A stretch of DNA of 64,000 bases, from NCBI RefSeq assembly GCF_001653795.1, contig NZ_CP011515.1, positions 124,001-188,000 on the forward strand, read 5' to 3'. Below the pieces are notes generated by a model. The model was not told where the DNA came from, searched no databases, and saw only the letters and a program-made list of their open reading frames with translations. Shown piece by piece: positions 23,353 to 33,490 of this stretch. Position 1 is the first letter of the stretch, and every line of letters begins with the position of its first letter. A program made the translations under genes and the position numbers. Source of the stretch: Mitsuaria sp. 7 (lineage in GTDB: Bacteria > Pseudomonadota > Gammaproteobacteria > Burkholderiales > Burkholderiaceae_C).

Positions 23353-26300
23353 GCGGGGTTCTCGCTGCGCGCGAGGGCGCGCAGCATCGCTTCGAACTGG
23401 AATTGCCGCGCCAACGCGCGCTGCGCTTCACAGAAGGGACGCCACGCGGCGTCGGCGGCCTCGATCGCGTCGAGCTGCTGCAGCACGCCGCGGTAGTAGC
23501 CGAGCTGCAGTGCCTCGCGCAGTCCGGTGAGGCGATCGGCAGGTGGTGTTTCGACCGCCGCAGCAGCCGGCTGTGGATCGGGAGACGCGCGCTCGGGGCC
23601 GACGCGCCAGGACAGCGACAGCTGCTCGGTCAGCCAGTCCAGCAGCAGTTCGTGCCGCACCGGCTTCAGGATGAAGTCGCGCGCGGCGATGCCGGCATCG
23701 TTGTCCTGGCCGCGCTCGAACGCATTCGCCGACACCACCGCCACCGCCGGCGCGTTCACGCCGAGCTCGCCCAGCATGCGCCGCAGCCGCCGGATCGTTT
23801 CCCAGCCGTCGATGCCCGGCATCGCGAGGTCCATCAGCACCGCGTCCGGCACCCAGCCGGCCGCGACGAGATCCAGCGCGTCATGGCCGCTCGACGCGTC
23901 GCGCACGGTGAAGCCGAGCGGCTCCAGCAGCTCGATCAGCAGCTGGCGATCGTCGGACTCGTTGTCGACGATCAGCACCCGCGGCGAGACGCCGTCGAGC
24001 CCGAGGCGCTCCTTCGCCGCGCGACGCATGCGCGGCGTGTCCCAGATGCGGCCGTGCAGCTCGGGCAGGAACAGCCGCACGCGGAAGATCGAACCGCGTC
24101 CGGGCTCGCTGGTCGCCGACATCTCGCCGCCCATCAGCGCCGTCAGCATCTTGGAGATCGTCAATCCGAGTCCCGCACCCGGCGCGCCGCCGGCGCCGCT
24201 CGTGCCGCGCGCGAAGGGCTCGAAGATGCGCGCCAGTTCCGCCGCGTCCATGCCCGGACCGGTGTCGGCGATCTCCAGCGTCGCCATCTCGCGGCCGTGC
24301 CGCACGCGCAGCGTGACCTCGCCCTCGGTGGTGAACTTGATCGCGTTGCCCAACAGGTTGATCAGGATCTGGCGGAGGCGCTGCTCGTCCGCGCGCACCC
24401 ACTCGGGCAGCGTGCCTTGCGGCTCGAAGCGGAAGCTCAGGCCCTTCGCCGCGGCCTGCGGCTCGAACATGTCGGCCAGCTCGCGCAGCAGCTCGTCGAA
24501 GCGCACCGGCGCGGGCTCCAGGCTCAGCCGGCCGGCTTCGATGCGCGCGATGTCCAGCGTGCCGTCGATCAGCTGCATCAGATGCTCGCCGCCGCGCTTG
24601 ATGACCTGCACCGCCTGCCGCCGTTGTGGCGGCAGCGAGGCGTCCGCCGCCATCAGCTGCGCGTAGCCGAGGATGCTGTTCAGCGGCGTGCGCAGCTCGT
24701 GGCTGATGGTGCTGATGTAGCGGCTCTTGGCCTGGTTGGCGGCCTCCGCCGCGGCCTGTGCGCGCTCGGCCTGCAGGCGCGCGCCCTGCAGCGCCTCGTC
24801 GGTGCGGCGGTGGGAGGCGATCTCGCGCATCAGCGCCTGCGTCTGCCGCATCGATTCTTCCTGGGCGACCACGCGGCTCTGGTGCGCCAGCACCAGCCAC
24901 CACGCGACGGTGCCGGCCACGAGCAGCAGCGCGAAGAAGGCCTTGAGCATCCCCGCCTTCAGGCTGGCGCGGAGCGCGTCCTGCGCGGCGGCGTCGATCA
25001 GCGGGAGCTGCTGCAGCTGCTGGTGATAGAGCAGCCCGAACAGCGTCGCCAGCAGCGGCGTGAGCACGAGCATCAGCAGCAGGTAGTGGCCGAGTCCGGT
25101 GTCGATGTAGCGCCAGCTGCGCTGCGGCAGCACGCGGCGCAGCGCGGCGGTCCATTGCGCGGACAGGCTCGCGTGCGGCTTGCAGAGGTCGCCGCAGCGC
25201 GCGTCCAGCGTGCAGCACAGCGAGCAGATCGGACCGCGGTAGGCCGGGCAGTGCGCCATGTCCGGACCTTCGTAGTCGCGCTCGCAGATCACGCAGCGGC
25301 GCACGCCTTCCGCCGACTCCGTCTGGAGTCCGGCGGCCTGAATCTCGGCCAACGGCCGCGCGAGGTAGTAGCGCCCCTTCGTCGCCCACGCGATCAGGGG
25401 CGCGGTGACCAGCGCCGTCACCATTGCGATCGCCGCCGACCAGGCCTGCGCGAGGTCGCCCATCATCCCGAGGTGCGCCGCCACCGACAGCACCGAGGCC
25501 AGCGCCATCGCGCCGACGCCGACGGGATTCACGTCGTACAGGTGCGCGCGCTTGAACTCGATGCCCGGCGGCGAGAGTCCCAGCGGCTTGTTGATCACGA
25601 GGTCCGCGACGACGGCCATGATCCACGCGATGGCGATGTTGGCGTAGAGGCCGAGCACATGCCCGAGCGCCTCGAACACGTTCATCGACATCAGCATGAA
25701 GGCGATGAGGGTGTTGAACACGACCCAGACCACGCGGCCCGGATGGCTGTGCGTCAGGCGCGAGAAGAAGTTGCTCCACGCCAGCGAGCCCGCATACGCG
25801 TTGGTGACGTTGATCTTGAGCTGGGAGACGACGACGAACAGCGCCGTCACCGCGACCGCCCAGCCGTACTGCGGGAACACGTACTCGTAGGCGGCGAGGT
25901 ACATCTGGTTGGGGTCGACCGCTCGCTCGGCGGGCACGGCGTGGCTGACGGCGAGGTAGGCCAGCAGCGCCCCGCCCAGCATCTTCAGCACGCCCAGCAC
26001 GATCCAGCCCGGTCCGCCGGCCAGCACCGCGGCCCACCAGCGCAGGCGGTTCTCCTTCGTCTGGCGCGGCATGAAGCGCAGGTAGTCGGCCTGCTCGCCC
26101 ATCTGGGTGATGAGCGCCACACCGACGGTCAGCGCCGCACCGAAGGCGTGCACGTCGAAAGCCGCCGTGCCCGATTGCGACCCAACCTGGGTCGTGATGC
26201 CCTCGAACGCACCAGGATGAAGCCACCCCACCCACGCGAAGGGCAGCACCAGCAGCGCCAGCCACAGCGGCTGGGTCCAGAGCTGCAACCGGCTGATCGC

Positions 26301-26852
26301 GGAGATGCCGTGTGTCACGAGCGGGATCACCACGACCGCGCAGATCAGGTAGCCCCACTGGGGTGGGATGTCGAGGGCCAGCTCCAGCGCGTAGGCCATC
26401 ACCGCCGCCTCAAGGGCGAAGAAGATGAAGGTGAAGCTCGCGTAGATCAGCGAGGTCAGCGTCGAGCCGATGTAGCCGAAGCCCGCGCCCCGGGTCAGCA
26501 GGTCCATGTCCACGCCGTGGCGGGCCGCGTAGACGCTGATGGGCAGGCCGGCCAGGAAGATGATCAGCCCGGTGGCCAGGATCGCCAGCGCGGCGTTGGT
26601 CCAGCCGTAATGCAGCAGCAGCGTGGCGCCGACGGCCTCCAGGATCAGGAAGGACGCCGCGCCGAAGGCCGTGTTGGCCACCCGCCAGGTCGACCAGCGC
26701 CGGAAACGGTGCGGCGTGTAGCGCAGCGCGTAGTCCTCCAGCGTCTCCCTCGCCACCCAGGCGTTGTAGTCCCGCCGCAGCTTGATGATGTGCTGCGGGG
26801 CGTCTTGGGTGGGGAGGGGAGCGTCCATGGGCGGGCTACCCAGGAAATGCAT
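23349..26852 (-). CDS. NCS1-transporter/hybrid histidine kinase fusion
   Basis: A 1167-residue membrane protein. Residues about 1-500 resemble an NCS1 (purine-cytosine/hydantoin/urea-type) transporter with some 12 helices; GVDMDLLTRGAGFGYIGSTL and QADYLRFMPRQTKENR are family-like. Residues 517-555 hold a C-X2-C-X11-C-X7-C-X2-CC-X5-C-X3-C cluster (zinc-binding-like). Two further helices and a coiled coil precede the HisKA (STISHELRTPLNSILGY), ATPase (NLLGNAIKFTTEGE, IADTGPGMD, GLGLTISKML) and a receiver domain (Asp near 1007, VLMDLAMPGIDG). It likely senses a transported nitrogen compound and signals to the LuxR-type partner. It is divergent from ureA with 47 bases between. Whether it still transports is unclear. 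Confidence 0.9.
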   Translation of the reverse strand: MHFLGSPPMDAPLPTQDAPQHIIKLRRDYNAWVARETLEDYALRYTPHRFRRWSTWRVANTAFGAASFLILEAVGATLLLHYGWTNAALAILATGLIIFLAGLPISVYAARHGVDMDLLTRGAGFGYIGSTLTSLIYASFTFIFFALEAAVMAYALELALDIPPQWGYLICAVVVIPLVTHGISAISRLQLWTQPLWLALLVLPFAWVGWLHPGAFEGITTQVGSQSGTAAFDVHAFGAALTVGVALITQMGEQADYLRFMPRQTKENRLRWWAAVLAGGPGWIVLGVLKMLGGALLAYLAVSHAVPAERAVDPNQMYLAAYEYVFPQYGWAVAVTALFVVVSQLKINVTNAYAGSLAWSNFFSRLTHSHPGRVVWVVFNTLIAFMLMSMNVFEALGHVLGLYANIAIAWIMAVVADLVINKPLGLSPPGIEFKRAHLYDVNPVGVGAMALASVLSVAAHLGMMGDLAQAWSAAIAMVTALVTAPLIAWATKGRYYLARPLAEIQAAGLQTESAEGVRRCVICERDYEGPDMAHCPAYRGPICSLCCTLDARCGDLCKPHASLSAQWTAALRRVLPQRSWRYIDTGLGHYLLLMLVLTPLLATLFGLLYHQQLQQLPLIDAAAQDALRASLKAGMLKAFFALLLVAGTVAWWLVLAHQSRVVAQEESMRQTQALMREIASHRRTDEALQGARLQAERAQAAAEAANQAKSRYISTISHELRTPLNSILGYAQLMAADASLPPQRRQAVQVIKRGGEHLMQLIDGTLDIARIEAGRLSLEPAPVRFDELLRELADMFEPQAAAKGLSFRFEPQGTLPEWVRADEQRLRQILINLLGNAIKFTTEGEVTLRVRHGREMATLEIADTGPGMDAAELARIFEPFARGTSGAGGAPGAGLGLTISKMLTALMGGEMSATSEPGRGSIFRVRLFLPELHGRIWDTPRMRRAAKERLGLDGVSPRVLIVDNESDDRQLLIELLEPLGFTVRDASSGHDALDLVAAGWVPDAVLMDLAMPGIDGWETIRRLRRMLGELGVNAPAVAVVSANAFERGQDNDAGIAARDFILKPVRHELLLDWLTEQLSLSWRVGPERASPDPQPAAAAVETPPADRLTGLREALQLGYYRGVLQQLDAIEAADAAWRPFCEAQRALARQFQFEAMLRALARSENPA

Positions 26853-26899
26853 GAAGCGTGCCCGCGCACCGGCATGGGGCTTGCTAGAGCAGAGGGACC

Positions 26900-27202
26900 A
26901 TGGAATTGACGCCCCGCGAAAAAGACAAGCTGCTGATCTTCACCGCCGCGCTGCTCGCCGAGCGGCGCAAGGCGCGAGGGCTGAAGCTCAACTACCCGGA
27001 AGCCGTCGCCTTCCTCAGCGCCGCCGTCATGGAAGGCGCCCGCGACGGCAAGACCGTCGCCCAGATGATGAAAGAGGGCCGCGAGCTCCTCACCCGCGAC
27101 GACGTCATGGACGGCGTGCCGGAAATGATCCCCGACATCCAGGTCGAGGCGACCTTCCCCGACGGCACCAAGCTCGTCACCGTCCACCAGCCGATCCCTT
27201 GA
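26900..27202 (+). CDS. ureA: Urease subunit gamma
   Basis: A 100-residue protein, exact family length. [48 protein letters not shown] and the [19 protein letters not shown] end are standard UreA. It is the first urease gene, followed by the HupE/UreJ-like gene instead of directly by ureB. Promoter elements must lie in the 47 bp shared with the divergent kinase gene or inside that gene. Confidence 0.97.
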   Translation: MELTPREKDKLLIFTAALLAERRKARGLKLNYPEAVAFLSAAVMEGARDGKTVAQMMKEGRELLTRDDVMDGVPEMIPDIQVEATFPDGTKLVTVHQPIP

Positions 27203-27227
27203 TCCATTGATCCCCTTGAGGACAGCG

Positions 27228-27887
27228 ATGACCGCACGACTCCTTCCCGCGTCCCTCACCGACGCCGCCGTGACCGCCCTCCAGGCGCTCGCCCTGACCG
27301 TCGCCGCCGTGCTCCCCGTCTTCGTCTTCGCCCACACGGGTGATGGCAGCCTGCACGACCACGCCGCGCAGAGCGCCGGCGCCGCCTTCGGCGAGGGCTT
27401 CACCCATCCGTTCACCGGCCTCGACCACCTCGCCGCGATGCTCGCCGTGGGTCTGTGGAGCGCGCTCACGCAGACCGGCCGCCGCATGCTGGCGGCCCCG
27501 TTCGCGTTCGCCGGCCTGCTGCTGGCGGGCGCGCTGCTCGGCCTCGCGCTGGCCGACGAAGGCCTGGGGGTGCCAGGTGTTGAGCCGATGGTCGCCGCGT
27601 CGGTGCTGGTGCTGGGCCTGGTCGCCGCCGCGCGCTGGCGCCTGGGCGCGACGATGTCGGCCGCGCTGGTCGGTGCGTTCGCGGTCTTCCACGGCCTGGC
27701 GCACGGCGCCGAGTTGCAAGGCGGTGCCGCGCTCGCCGGCATGGTCCTCGCGACCGCGCTGCTGCACGCGGGCGGTCTTGCCCTCGGCTTGAAGCTTCGT
27801 TCGCTCGCGCCGGTCTGGTCGCGCGCCGCGGGTGGCGCGATCGCGCTGCTCGGCCTGGGACTGCTGGCCCGCATGGTGGTCGCATGA
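27228..27887 (+). CDS. HupE/UreJ-family membrane protein (nickel uptake)
   Basis: A 219-residue inner-membrane protein. A signal-like first helix ends near VFAHTGDGS, then the HupE motif [18 protein letters not shown] (conserved His and Asp) and later [13 protein letters not shown]. About six helices. The family supplies nickel for urease or hydrogenase. GAGGA precedes the ATG at 27228. It sits between ureA and ureB, and its stop overlaps the ureB ATG by four bases, an arrangement common in Burkholderiales urease operons. Confidence 0.9.
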   Translation: MTARLLPASLTDAAVTALQALALTVAAVLPVFVFAHTGDGSLHDHAAQSAGAAFGEGFTHPFTGLDHLAAMLAVGLWSALTQTGRRMLAAPFAFAGLLLAGALLGLALADEGLGVPGVEPMVAASVLVLGLVAAARWRLGATMSAALVGAFAVFHGLAHGAELQGGAALAGMVLATALLHAGGLALGLKLRSLAPVWSRAAGGAIALLGLGLLARMVVA

Positions 27888-28201
27888 CGTCCGGCATGAC
27901 GCCCGGCGAGCTGCTGGTCGACGACGGCGAACTCGCGCTCAACCCGGGCCGGCGAACGATCGTGCTGACCGTGGTCAACGGCGCGGACCGGCCTATCCAG
28001 GTCGGCTCCCACTATCACTTCGCGGAAACGAACGGCGCGCTGGTCTTCGACCGCGAGGCCGCGCGCGGCATGCGACTGAACATCGCGTCCGGGACCGCCG
28101 TGCGCTTCGAGCCCGGCCAGCAGCGCACCGTGGAGCTGGTCGACTACGCCGGCAGCCGCGAGGTCTGGGGCTTCCGCGGCCTGATCCAGGGAGCGCTCTG
28201 A
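27884..28201 (+). CDS. ureB: Urease subunit beta
   Basis: A 105-residue protein. [30 protein letters not shown] (conserved His pair), and [23 protein letters not shown] are standard UreB. ATGA overlap with the upstream hupE/ureJ gene and a one-base overlap with ureC show tight coupling. It forms the (UreABC)3 enzyme with UreA and UreC. Confidence 0.97.
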   Translation: MTSGMTPGELLVDDGELALNPGRRTIVLTVVNGADRPIQVGSHYHFAETNGALVFDREAARGMRLNIASGTAVRFEPGQQRTVELVDYAGSREVWGFRGLIQGAL

Positions 28202-29919
28202 TGGCCCGCATCGGCAAACGCGCCTACGCCGAGATGTTCGGCCCGACCGTCGGCGACCGCGTCCGGCTCGCCGACACGGCGCTGGTCATCGAGGTCGAAC
28301 AAGACCTGACCCTGCGCGCCGGCGGTTACGGCGAGGAAGTGAAGTTCGGCGGCGGCAAGACGATCCGCGACGGCATGGCGCAGTCGCAGCGCACGCGCGC
28401 CCAGGGCGCCGTGGACACGGTGATGACCAACGCGCTGATCCTCGACCACTGGGGCATCATCAAGGCCGACATCGGCCTGAAGGACCACCGCATCGTCGCG
28501 ATCGGCAAGGCCGGCAACCCGGACACGCAGCCGGGCGTGGACATCATCATCGGCCCGGGCACCGAAGTCATCGCCTGCGAGGGCGCGATCGTCACCGCGG
28601 GGGCGATCGATTCGCATATCCACTTCATCTGCCCGCAGCAGATCGAGGAGGCGCTGGCCAGCGGCGTGACGACGATGCTGGGCGGGGGCACCGGGCCGGC
28701 GACCGGCACCTTCGCCACCACCTGCACGCCGGGACCGTGGCACCTCCAGCGCATGCTGCAGGCCGCCGACGCGTTCCCGATGAACCTGGGTTTCCTCGGC
28801 AAGGGCAACGCGAGCCGGCCCGAGGGCCTGGTCGAGCAGATCGAGGCCGGCGCGATCGGCCTGAAGCTGCACGAGGACTGGGGCACGACGCCCGCGGCGA
28901 TCTCCAACTGCCTGGACGTGGCCGAGGTCACCGACACGCAGGTGGCGATCCACACCGACACGCTCAACGAGAGCGGCTTCGTCGAGGACACGGTGGCCGC
29001 CTTCAAGGGCCGCACCATCCACACCTTCCACACCGAGGGGGCGGGCGGCGGCCACGCGCCGGACATCCTGAAGGTCGTCGGCGAGGCCAACGTGCTGCCG
29101 AGCTCGACCAACCCGACACGCCCCTACACGATCAACACGCTCGACGAGCACGTCGACATGCTGATGGTGTGCCACCACCTGGACCCGGCGATCGCCGAGG
29201 ACCTGGCCTTCGCCGAGAGCCGCATCCGCAAGGAGACCATCGCCGCCGAGGACATCCTGCACGACCTGGGCGCGATCAGCATGTTCAGCTCGGACTCGCA
29301 GGCGATGGGCCGCGTGGGCGAGGTGGTGCTGCGCTGCTGGCAGACCGCGCACAAGATGAAGCAGCAGCGCGGCCAGCTGCCCGGCGACAGCGATCGCCAC
29401 GACAACGGCCGCGTGAAGCGCTATGTCGCCAAGCTCGCGATCAACCCGGCGATCGCGCACGGCGTGAGCCACGAGGTCGGCAGCATCGAGGTCGGCAAGT
29501 GGGCCGACCTGGTGATCTGGAAGCCGGCCTTCTTCGGCGTGAAGCCGTCGCTGATCCTCAAGGGCGGCGTGATCGCGATGGCCGCGATGGGCGATCCCAA
29601 CGCGTCGATCCCGACGCCGCAGCCGGTGCACTACCGGCCGATGTTCGGCAGCTTCGGCGGCTCGCTGGCGCGGGCGTCGCTGAGCTTCGTGTCGCAGTCG
29701 GCGCTCGCGGCCGGCGTGCCGGAGCGCTACGGCTTGGCCAAGACGGCGGTCGCGGTGAAGGGCATCCGCGGCGTGGGCAAGAAGGACATGGTCCACAATG
29801 ACTATGCCCCGCGGATGGAGGTCGATCCCCAGACCTACGCGGTGCGCGCCGACGGCCTGCTGCTGCACTGCGAGCCCGCCTCGGTGCTTCCGATGGCGCA
29901 GCGCTACTTCCTGTTCTGA
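28201..29919 (+). CDS. ureC: Urease subunit alpha
   Basis: A 572-residue catalytic subunit. Nickel ligands are seen as His139 and His141 in [11 protein letters not shown], carbamylated Lys222 in GLKLHEDWG, His in [10 protein letters not shown] and [15 protein letters not shown]. Flap Cys324 and His325 are in LMVCHHLDP, and the Asp in [11 protein letters not shown]. All needed residues are present, so the enzyme should be competent once activated. Hydrolyses urea to ammonia and carbamate in the cytoplasm. Confidence 0.98.
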   Translation: MARIGKRAYAEMFGPTVGDRVRLADTALVIEVEQDLTLRAGGYGEEVKFGGGKTIRDGMAQSQRTRAQGAVDTVMTNALILDHWGIIKADIGLKDHRIVAIGKAGNPDTQPGVDIIIGPGTEVIACEGAIVTAGAIDSHIHFICPQQIEEALASGVTTMLGGGTGPATGTFATTCTPGPWHLQRMLQAADAFPMNLGFLGKGNASRPEGLVEQIEAGAIGLKLHEDWGTTPAAISNCLDVAEVTDTQVAIHTDTLNESGFVEDTVAAFKGRTIHTFHTEGAGGGHAPDILKVVGEANVLPSSTNPTRPYTINTLDEHVDMLMVCHHLDPAIAEDLAFAESRIRKETIAAEDILHDLGAISMFSSDSQAMGRVGEVVLRCWQTAHKMKQQRGQLPGDSDRHDNGRVKRYVAKLAINPAIAHGVSHEVGSIEVGKWADLVIWKPAFFGVKPSLILKGGVIAMAAMGDPNASIPTPQPVHYRPMFGSFGGSLARASLSFVSQSALAAGVPERYGLAKTAVAVKGIRGVGKKDMVHNDYAPRMEVDPQTYAVRADGLLLHCEPASVLPMAQRYFLF

Positions 29920-30543
29920 ATGATCCAAGTTTCCAAACTGCTGGCGCAGGGCGCCGGCCTCGCGCCCGTGCTGCTCAAGCGCGCCGCCTCCGTGACGCTC
30001 GATTGGGACACGCGCCAGAAAAGCCGCTTCCAGGTTACCGACAGCCAGGGCCGCGAACTCGGCGTCTTCCTGCCGCGCGGCACCGTCGTGCGCGGCGGCG
30101 ACGTGCTGGTGGCCGAGGACGGTTCGCTGGTCCGCGTCGTCGCGGCACCGCAGGCGCTGCTGCGCATCACCGCGTGCACGGCGCATGGCTCGCCGTTCGA
30201 CCTGGTCCGCGCGGCGTATCACCTCGGCAACCGCCATGTGCAGATCGAGCTGAAGCCCGATCACCTCAAGATCGAGCCCGATCACGTGCTCGCCGACATG
30301 CTGCGCGCGATGCACCTGATCGTGAACGCGGTCGAGGAAAGCTTCGAGCCCGAAGCCGGCGCCTATGCGGCCGGCGGTCATGGCCACGCGCATGCGCATG
30401 ACCACGGCCATGAGCATTCGCACGGGCACTCGCACGATCACGCGCACGATCACGGTCACAAGCCCGCCGCCAAGAAGACCATCGCGATCCAGGCCGCGGC
30501 GACGCCCCATGTGCACGGCCCGGGCTGTGGACACGACCACTGA
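29920..30543 (+). CDS. ureE: Urease accessory protein UreE (nickel donor)
   Basis: A 207-residue nickel-binding chaperone that begins immediately after the ureC stop. The N-terminal peptide-binding domain (TLDWDTRQKSRFQVTDSQGRELG) and the C-terminal metal domain (HLGNRHVQIEL, DHVLADMLRAMHLIVNAVEESFEPE) are typical. After residue 150 a long His-rich tail (alternating H-G, H-A, H-D, H-S for about 25 residues, then [11 protein letters not shown]) stores nickel. The tail is longer than the single short His run seen in many homologues. Confidence 0.95.
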   Translation: MIQVSKLLAQGAGLAPVLLKRAASVTLDWDTRQKSRFQVTDSQGRELGVFLPRGTVVRGGDVLVAEDGSLVRVVAAPQALLRITACTAHGSPFDLVRAAYHLGNRHVQIELKPDHLKIEPDHVLADMLRAMHLIVNAVEESFEPEAGAYAAGGHGHAHAHDHGHEHSHGHSHDHAHDHGHKPAAKKTIAIQAAATPHVHGPGCGHDH

Positions 30544-31240
30544 TCCCATCATCGACCCCGTCCCGCCGCAGCTGCGGCTGACGTGGCTCGCGTCGCCGGC
30601 CTTGCCGATCGGCGCGTTCTCGTATTCGGAAGTGCTGGAGGCGGCGGTCGAGCACGGCCTCGTGCACGACGACCTCAGCGCCGGCCAGTGGCTGAGCCAG
30701 CAGTTGCGGCTGCTGGCGCGATCCGACCTCGCGGCGATCGCGCAGGGCATCGTCGCGTGGCGGGCCGGCGACGAGCCCGCGCTGCGCGAGATCGCCCGCT
30801 GGCTGCGCATGACGCGCGACGGCGCCGAGGCGCGCCTGCAGAGCGAGCAGATGGGGCAGTCGCTGCTGGCCTGGCTGCGCGGCCAGCCGATGGCATCGGC
30901 CGCTCAGCTCGCGCTGCTCGTCGCGTGCGGCGACGGCCAGCCCATGCCCTATGCCTTCGTGATGTCGCTCGCGCTGGCGACGATCGCCGTTCCCGTCGAG
31001 CAGGCCCTGTCCTCGCAAGCCTTCGGCTGGGCGGAGAACCAGGTCCAGGCCGCCCTCAAGGCCGTGCCGCTGGGCCAGACCGCCGGCCAGCGCGTGCTGA
31101 CGCGCCTGGCGTCCGAGATCCCCGCCGCGGTGGCCGAGGCCATCGCCACGCCGCCCGCGCGGCGGCAGCTGTTCGCGCCGATGCTGTCCGTCCTCGCGGC
31201 GCGCCACGAAACCCAGTACTCCCGATTGTTCCGATCATGA
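30527..31240 (+). CDS. ureF: Urease accessory protein UreF
   Basis: About 237 residues from GTG at 30527, which overlaps the end of ureE; an ATG at 30509 would add six residues. [27 protein letters not shown] is the family opening, and the C-terminal RLFRS end is conserved. UreF links UreD and UreG in the activation complex and guides the GTPase. In this operon no ureD is seen. The stop overlaps the ureG start by ATGA. Confidence 0.93.
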   Translation: MDTTTDPIIDPVPPQLRLTWLASPALPIGAFSYSEVLEAAVEHGLVHDDLSAGQWLSQQLRLLARSDLAAIAQGIVAWRAGDEPALREIARWLRMTRDGAEARLQSEQMGQSLLAWLRGQPMASAAQLALLVACGDGQPMPYAFVMSLALATIAVPVEQALSSQAFGWAENQVQAALKAVPLGQTAGQRVLTRLASEIPAAVAEAIATPPARRQLFAPMLSVLAARHETQYSRLFRS

Positions 31241-31908
31241 GCATCCCTTCTTCCGCCTCGGTCTCCGCCCTCCATCACATCCCCGGCCGCACGAAGCGGC
31301 TGCCGCCGTTGCGCGTCGGCATCGGCGGTCCGGTGGGGTCGGGCAAGACGACGCTGCTGGAGATGCTCTGCAAGGCGATGCGCGAGAAGTGGGATCTGGT
31401 CGCGATCACCAACGACATCTACACGAAGGAAGACCAGCGCCTGCTGACGATCAGCGGCGCGCTGCCCGCCGAGCGCATCCTCGGCGTGGAGACCGGCGGC
31501 TGCCCGCACACCGCCATCCGCGAGGACGCGTCGATCAACCTCGAGGCGATCGACCGCATGCTGGCGCAGTTCCCCGAGGCGGATGTCGTGTTCATCGAGT
31601 CCGGCGGGGACAACCTCGCCGCGACCTTCAGCCCGGAGCTGAGCGACCTGACGATCTACGTCATCGACGTCGCCGCCGGCGAGAAGATCCCGCGCAAGGG
31701 CGGACCCGGCATCACGAAGAGCGACCTGTTCGTGATCAACAAGACCGACCTCGCGCCGCATGTCGGCGCCAACCTCGACGTCATGCGGTCCGACACGCAG
31801 CGCATGCGGCCGACGCGACCCTTCGTGATGAGCAATCTCAAGACGCTGGACGGGCTGGACGAGGTGGTCGCGTTCATCGAGCAGAAGGGGATGCTGGGCA
31901 CGGCCTGA
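31237..31908 (+). CDS. ureG: Urease accessory GTPase UreG
   Basis: A 223-residue SIMIBI-class GTPase that powers nickel insertion. Walker [13 protein letters not shown], metal site [17 protein letters not shown] (invariant CPH), [15 protein letters not shown], and the base-binding NKTDLAP are all present. ATG at 31237 overlaps the ureF stop. It is the last gene of the operon; the next 80 bases hold no terminator I can see before the unrelated effector-like gene. Confidence 0.96.
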   Translation: MSIPSSASVSALHHIPGRTKRLPPLRVGIGGPVGSGKTTLLEMLCKAMREKWDLVAITNDIYTKEDQRLLTISGALPAERILGVETGGCPHTAIREDASINLEAIDRMLAQFPEADVVFIESGGDNLAATFSPELSDLTIYVIDVAAGEKIPRKGGPGITKSDLFVINKTDLAPHVGANLDVMRSDTQRMRPTRPFVMSNLKTLDGLDEVVAFIEQKGMLGTA

Positions 31909-31990
31909 CCCCAGGCCTCGCCGCGGCGGGTCGCCCGACCACGCCCGAAGGAGGGAAGAACCCGTCTCCTGACCGCCGGACTGAACGGCG

Positions 31991-33490
31991 ATGCATCCCT
32001 CCGAATCGTTCTCCTCCACGGTGTCGTCGACCTCTTCCTGGGGCGATGACACCCGGCCCATCCTGCCGCCGCCGCGCGCCGCCGCGTCCTCTCCCTGGCA
32101 GCCCCGCAGTCCACCTCCGTCGCCCGCATCGCCGACATCGCCGCAGGTGTCGATGTCGCCGGGCTCTCCAAGCTCGGAAGCGCCCTTGATCGACGGCGCG
32201 CTCGACGCCCTCGGACCGCGCGGCGCGGAGGAGTCCGTGGTGCTGGTCAGGCAACTGGTGCGGGGCGTCGATCTGCGCGTCGTGCGAGGAACGCCGGGCG
32301 ACGGCGTGGACCGGTTCGTCCGCGACGGTGTGTGGCGGGACCTGCCAAGAGCGCTGCATGCGCCGGCGGCCCAGGCGCTCGACGAGGAACGCGATCGCGA
32401 TTGCCCGAGCGGCCGCCTGCGCGCGTTCATCGCCGCGATTGGCCGCGCGGCCGTCAACATGACGCATTGCGGCGTCCGGAGCTTCGCCTCGGTCGCCCTG
32501 CCGACGATGGTGCGGCAGGCCGTCGGCCGCGCGCTGGACATCGCGCTGGCCGAAGGCGTGTCGGAGACCGCGCGCACCTGGCTGTCCTGCGGCGCGCTCG
32601 CCGTGCCGGTGGTGGGTCAGGTCGTGCTGCTGATCCGCGACGAGGCGCGCGGCGAGGCGACGCCGTACTCCCGCGCCACGCGGGCCGTGCTGATCGCGCT
32701 GCCGATGGGCACGGCCGCGCTCGGCGCGGCGACCGGCTCCATGCTGTACGCGGGCACACGTTTCGCGGAAACGGTGCTCTATCCGCTGATGCGCGACAGC
32801 ATCCAGGCCCGATGGCCAATGCTCACCGAGCCCGACAGCGGACCGACGCGAAGCTCGCTCGCGCTTGCGGGACTGGGCTATGCGATCAACCAGTTGGCGG
32901 TGAGCCGCGTGTTCAGCGCAGCGCCCGATGTGGACCTGGACGCGCACGGGCAACCGCACGCGCTGCTGCCCGGCGGCATCGTGCTGCGCGGGTTGTCCAA
33001 CTGGGGCGGCGAGGCGCTCGACCTCTGGACCCTGCTGATGCTGCATCACGCCTGCCGCCACGGCACCGGCACGCAGGTCCGCATGCACACGGGGCAGGGT
33101 AGCCTGCCCGAGGCGATGCGCACGCAGCGGCACTGGGACACGATGGCGGCCCGGGGCAGTTTCGTGTCCAGCTTCAACCAGCTCTACGACACGCTGGGCG
33201 CCGACTCGACGCTGACCCGCTGGGTCCGGCCCACGTTCGGCGCGAGCGCGCCGGTGGCCGCGGACTGGCTCACCGAGCTGATCGTGGGCAGCCTGACGGC
33301 GCCGAGTTACCTGTTCTGGACCGACCCGCTGAACTCCCGCGGCATCGAACTGCAGACCCTGGACGAGTTGGCGAGCGGCGCGCGGCCGCCCCGCCAGTAC
33401 GCGGGCAACAACGCGGAGCCCCCGCTCGCGCCGGACGAACACGCGGATGCCGTGTCCCTGACGGCCTTCCGCCGTCCGCCGCGGACGTAA
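31991..33490 (+). CDS. Effector-like hypothetical membrane-associated protein
   Basis: A 499-residue protein that I do not recognise. The first 60 residues are Ser/Pro-rich and low in Leu (MHPSESFSSTVSSTSSWGDD then runs of PP and SP), the usual look of a type III secretion signal. The middle has two hydrophobic stretches near residues 198-215 and 234-255 (TWLSCGALAVPVVGQVVLLI and VLIALPMGTAALGAATGSML). The C-terminal part is soluble with several Trp. There is no secretion gene, chaperone or hrp/pip box visible nearby. A surface or membrane protein of unknown role is the alternative. Confidence 0.5.
   Translation: MHPSESFSSTVSSTSSWGDDTRPILPPPRAAASSPWQPRSPPPSPASPTSPQVSMSPGSPSSEAPLIDGALDALGPRGAEESVVLVRQLVRGVDLRVVRGTPGDGVDRFVRDGVWRDLPRALHAPAAQALDEERDRDCPSGRLRAFIAAIGRAAVNMTHCGVRSFASVALPTMVRQAVGRALDIALAEGVSETARTWLSCGALAVPVVGQVVLLIRDEARGEATPYSRATRAVLIALPMGTAALGAATGSMLYAGTRFAETVLYPLMRDSIQARWPMLTEPDSGPTRSSLALAGLGYAINQLAVSRVFSAAPDVDLDAHGQPHALLPGGIVLRGLSNWGGEALDLWTLLMLHHACRHGTGTQVRMHTGQGSLPEAMRTQRHWDTMAARGSFVSSFNQLYDTLGADSTLTRWVRPTFGASAPVAADWLTELIVGSLTAPSYLFWTDPLNSRGIELQTLDELASGARPPRQYAGNNAEPPLAPDEHADAVSLTAFRRPPRT

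Noticed and set aside
23403..26909. A 1168-codon open frame on the plus strand opposite the transporter-kinase
   Set aside because: Arg/Gln/His-rich composition and no motif; the opposite strand encodes a clear multidomain protein.
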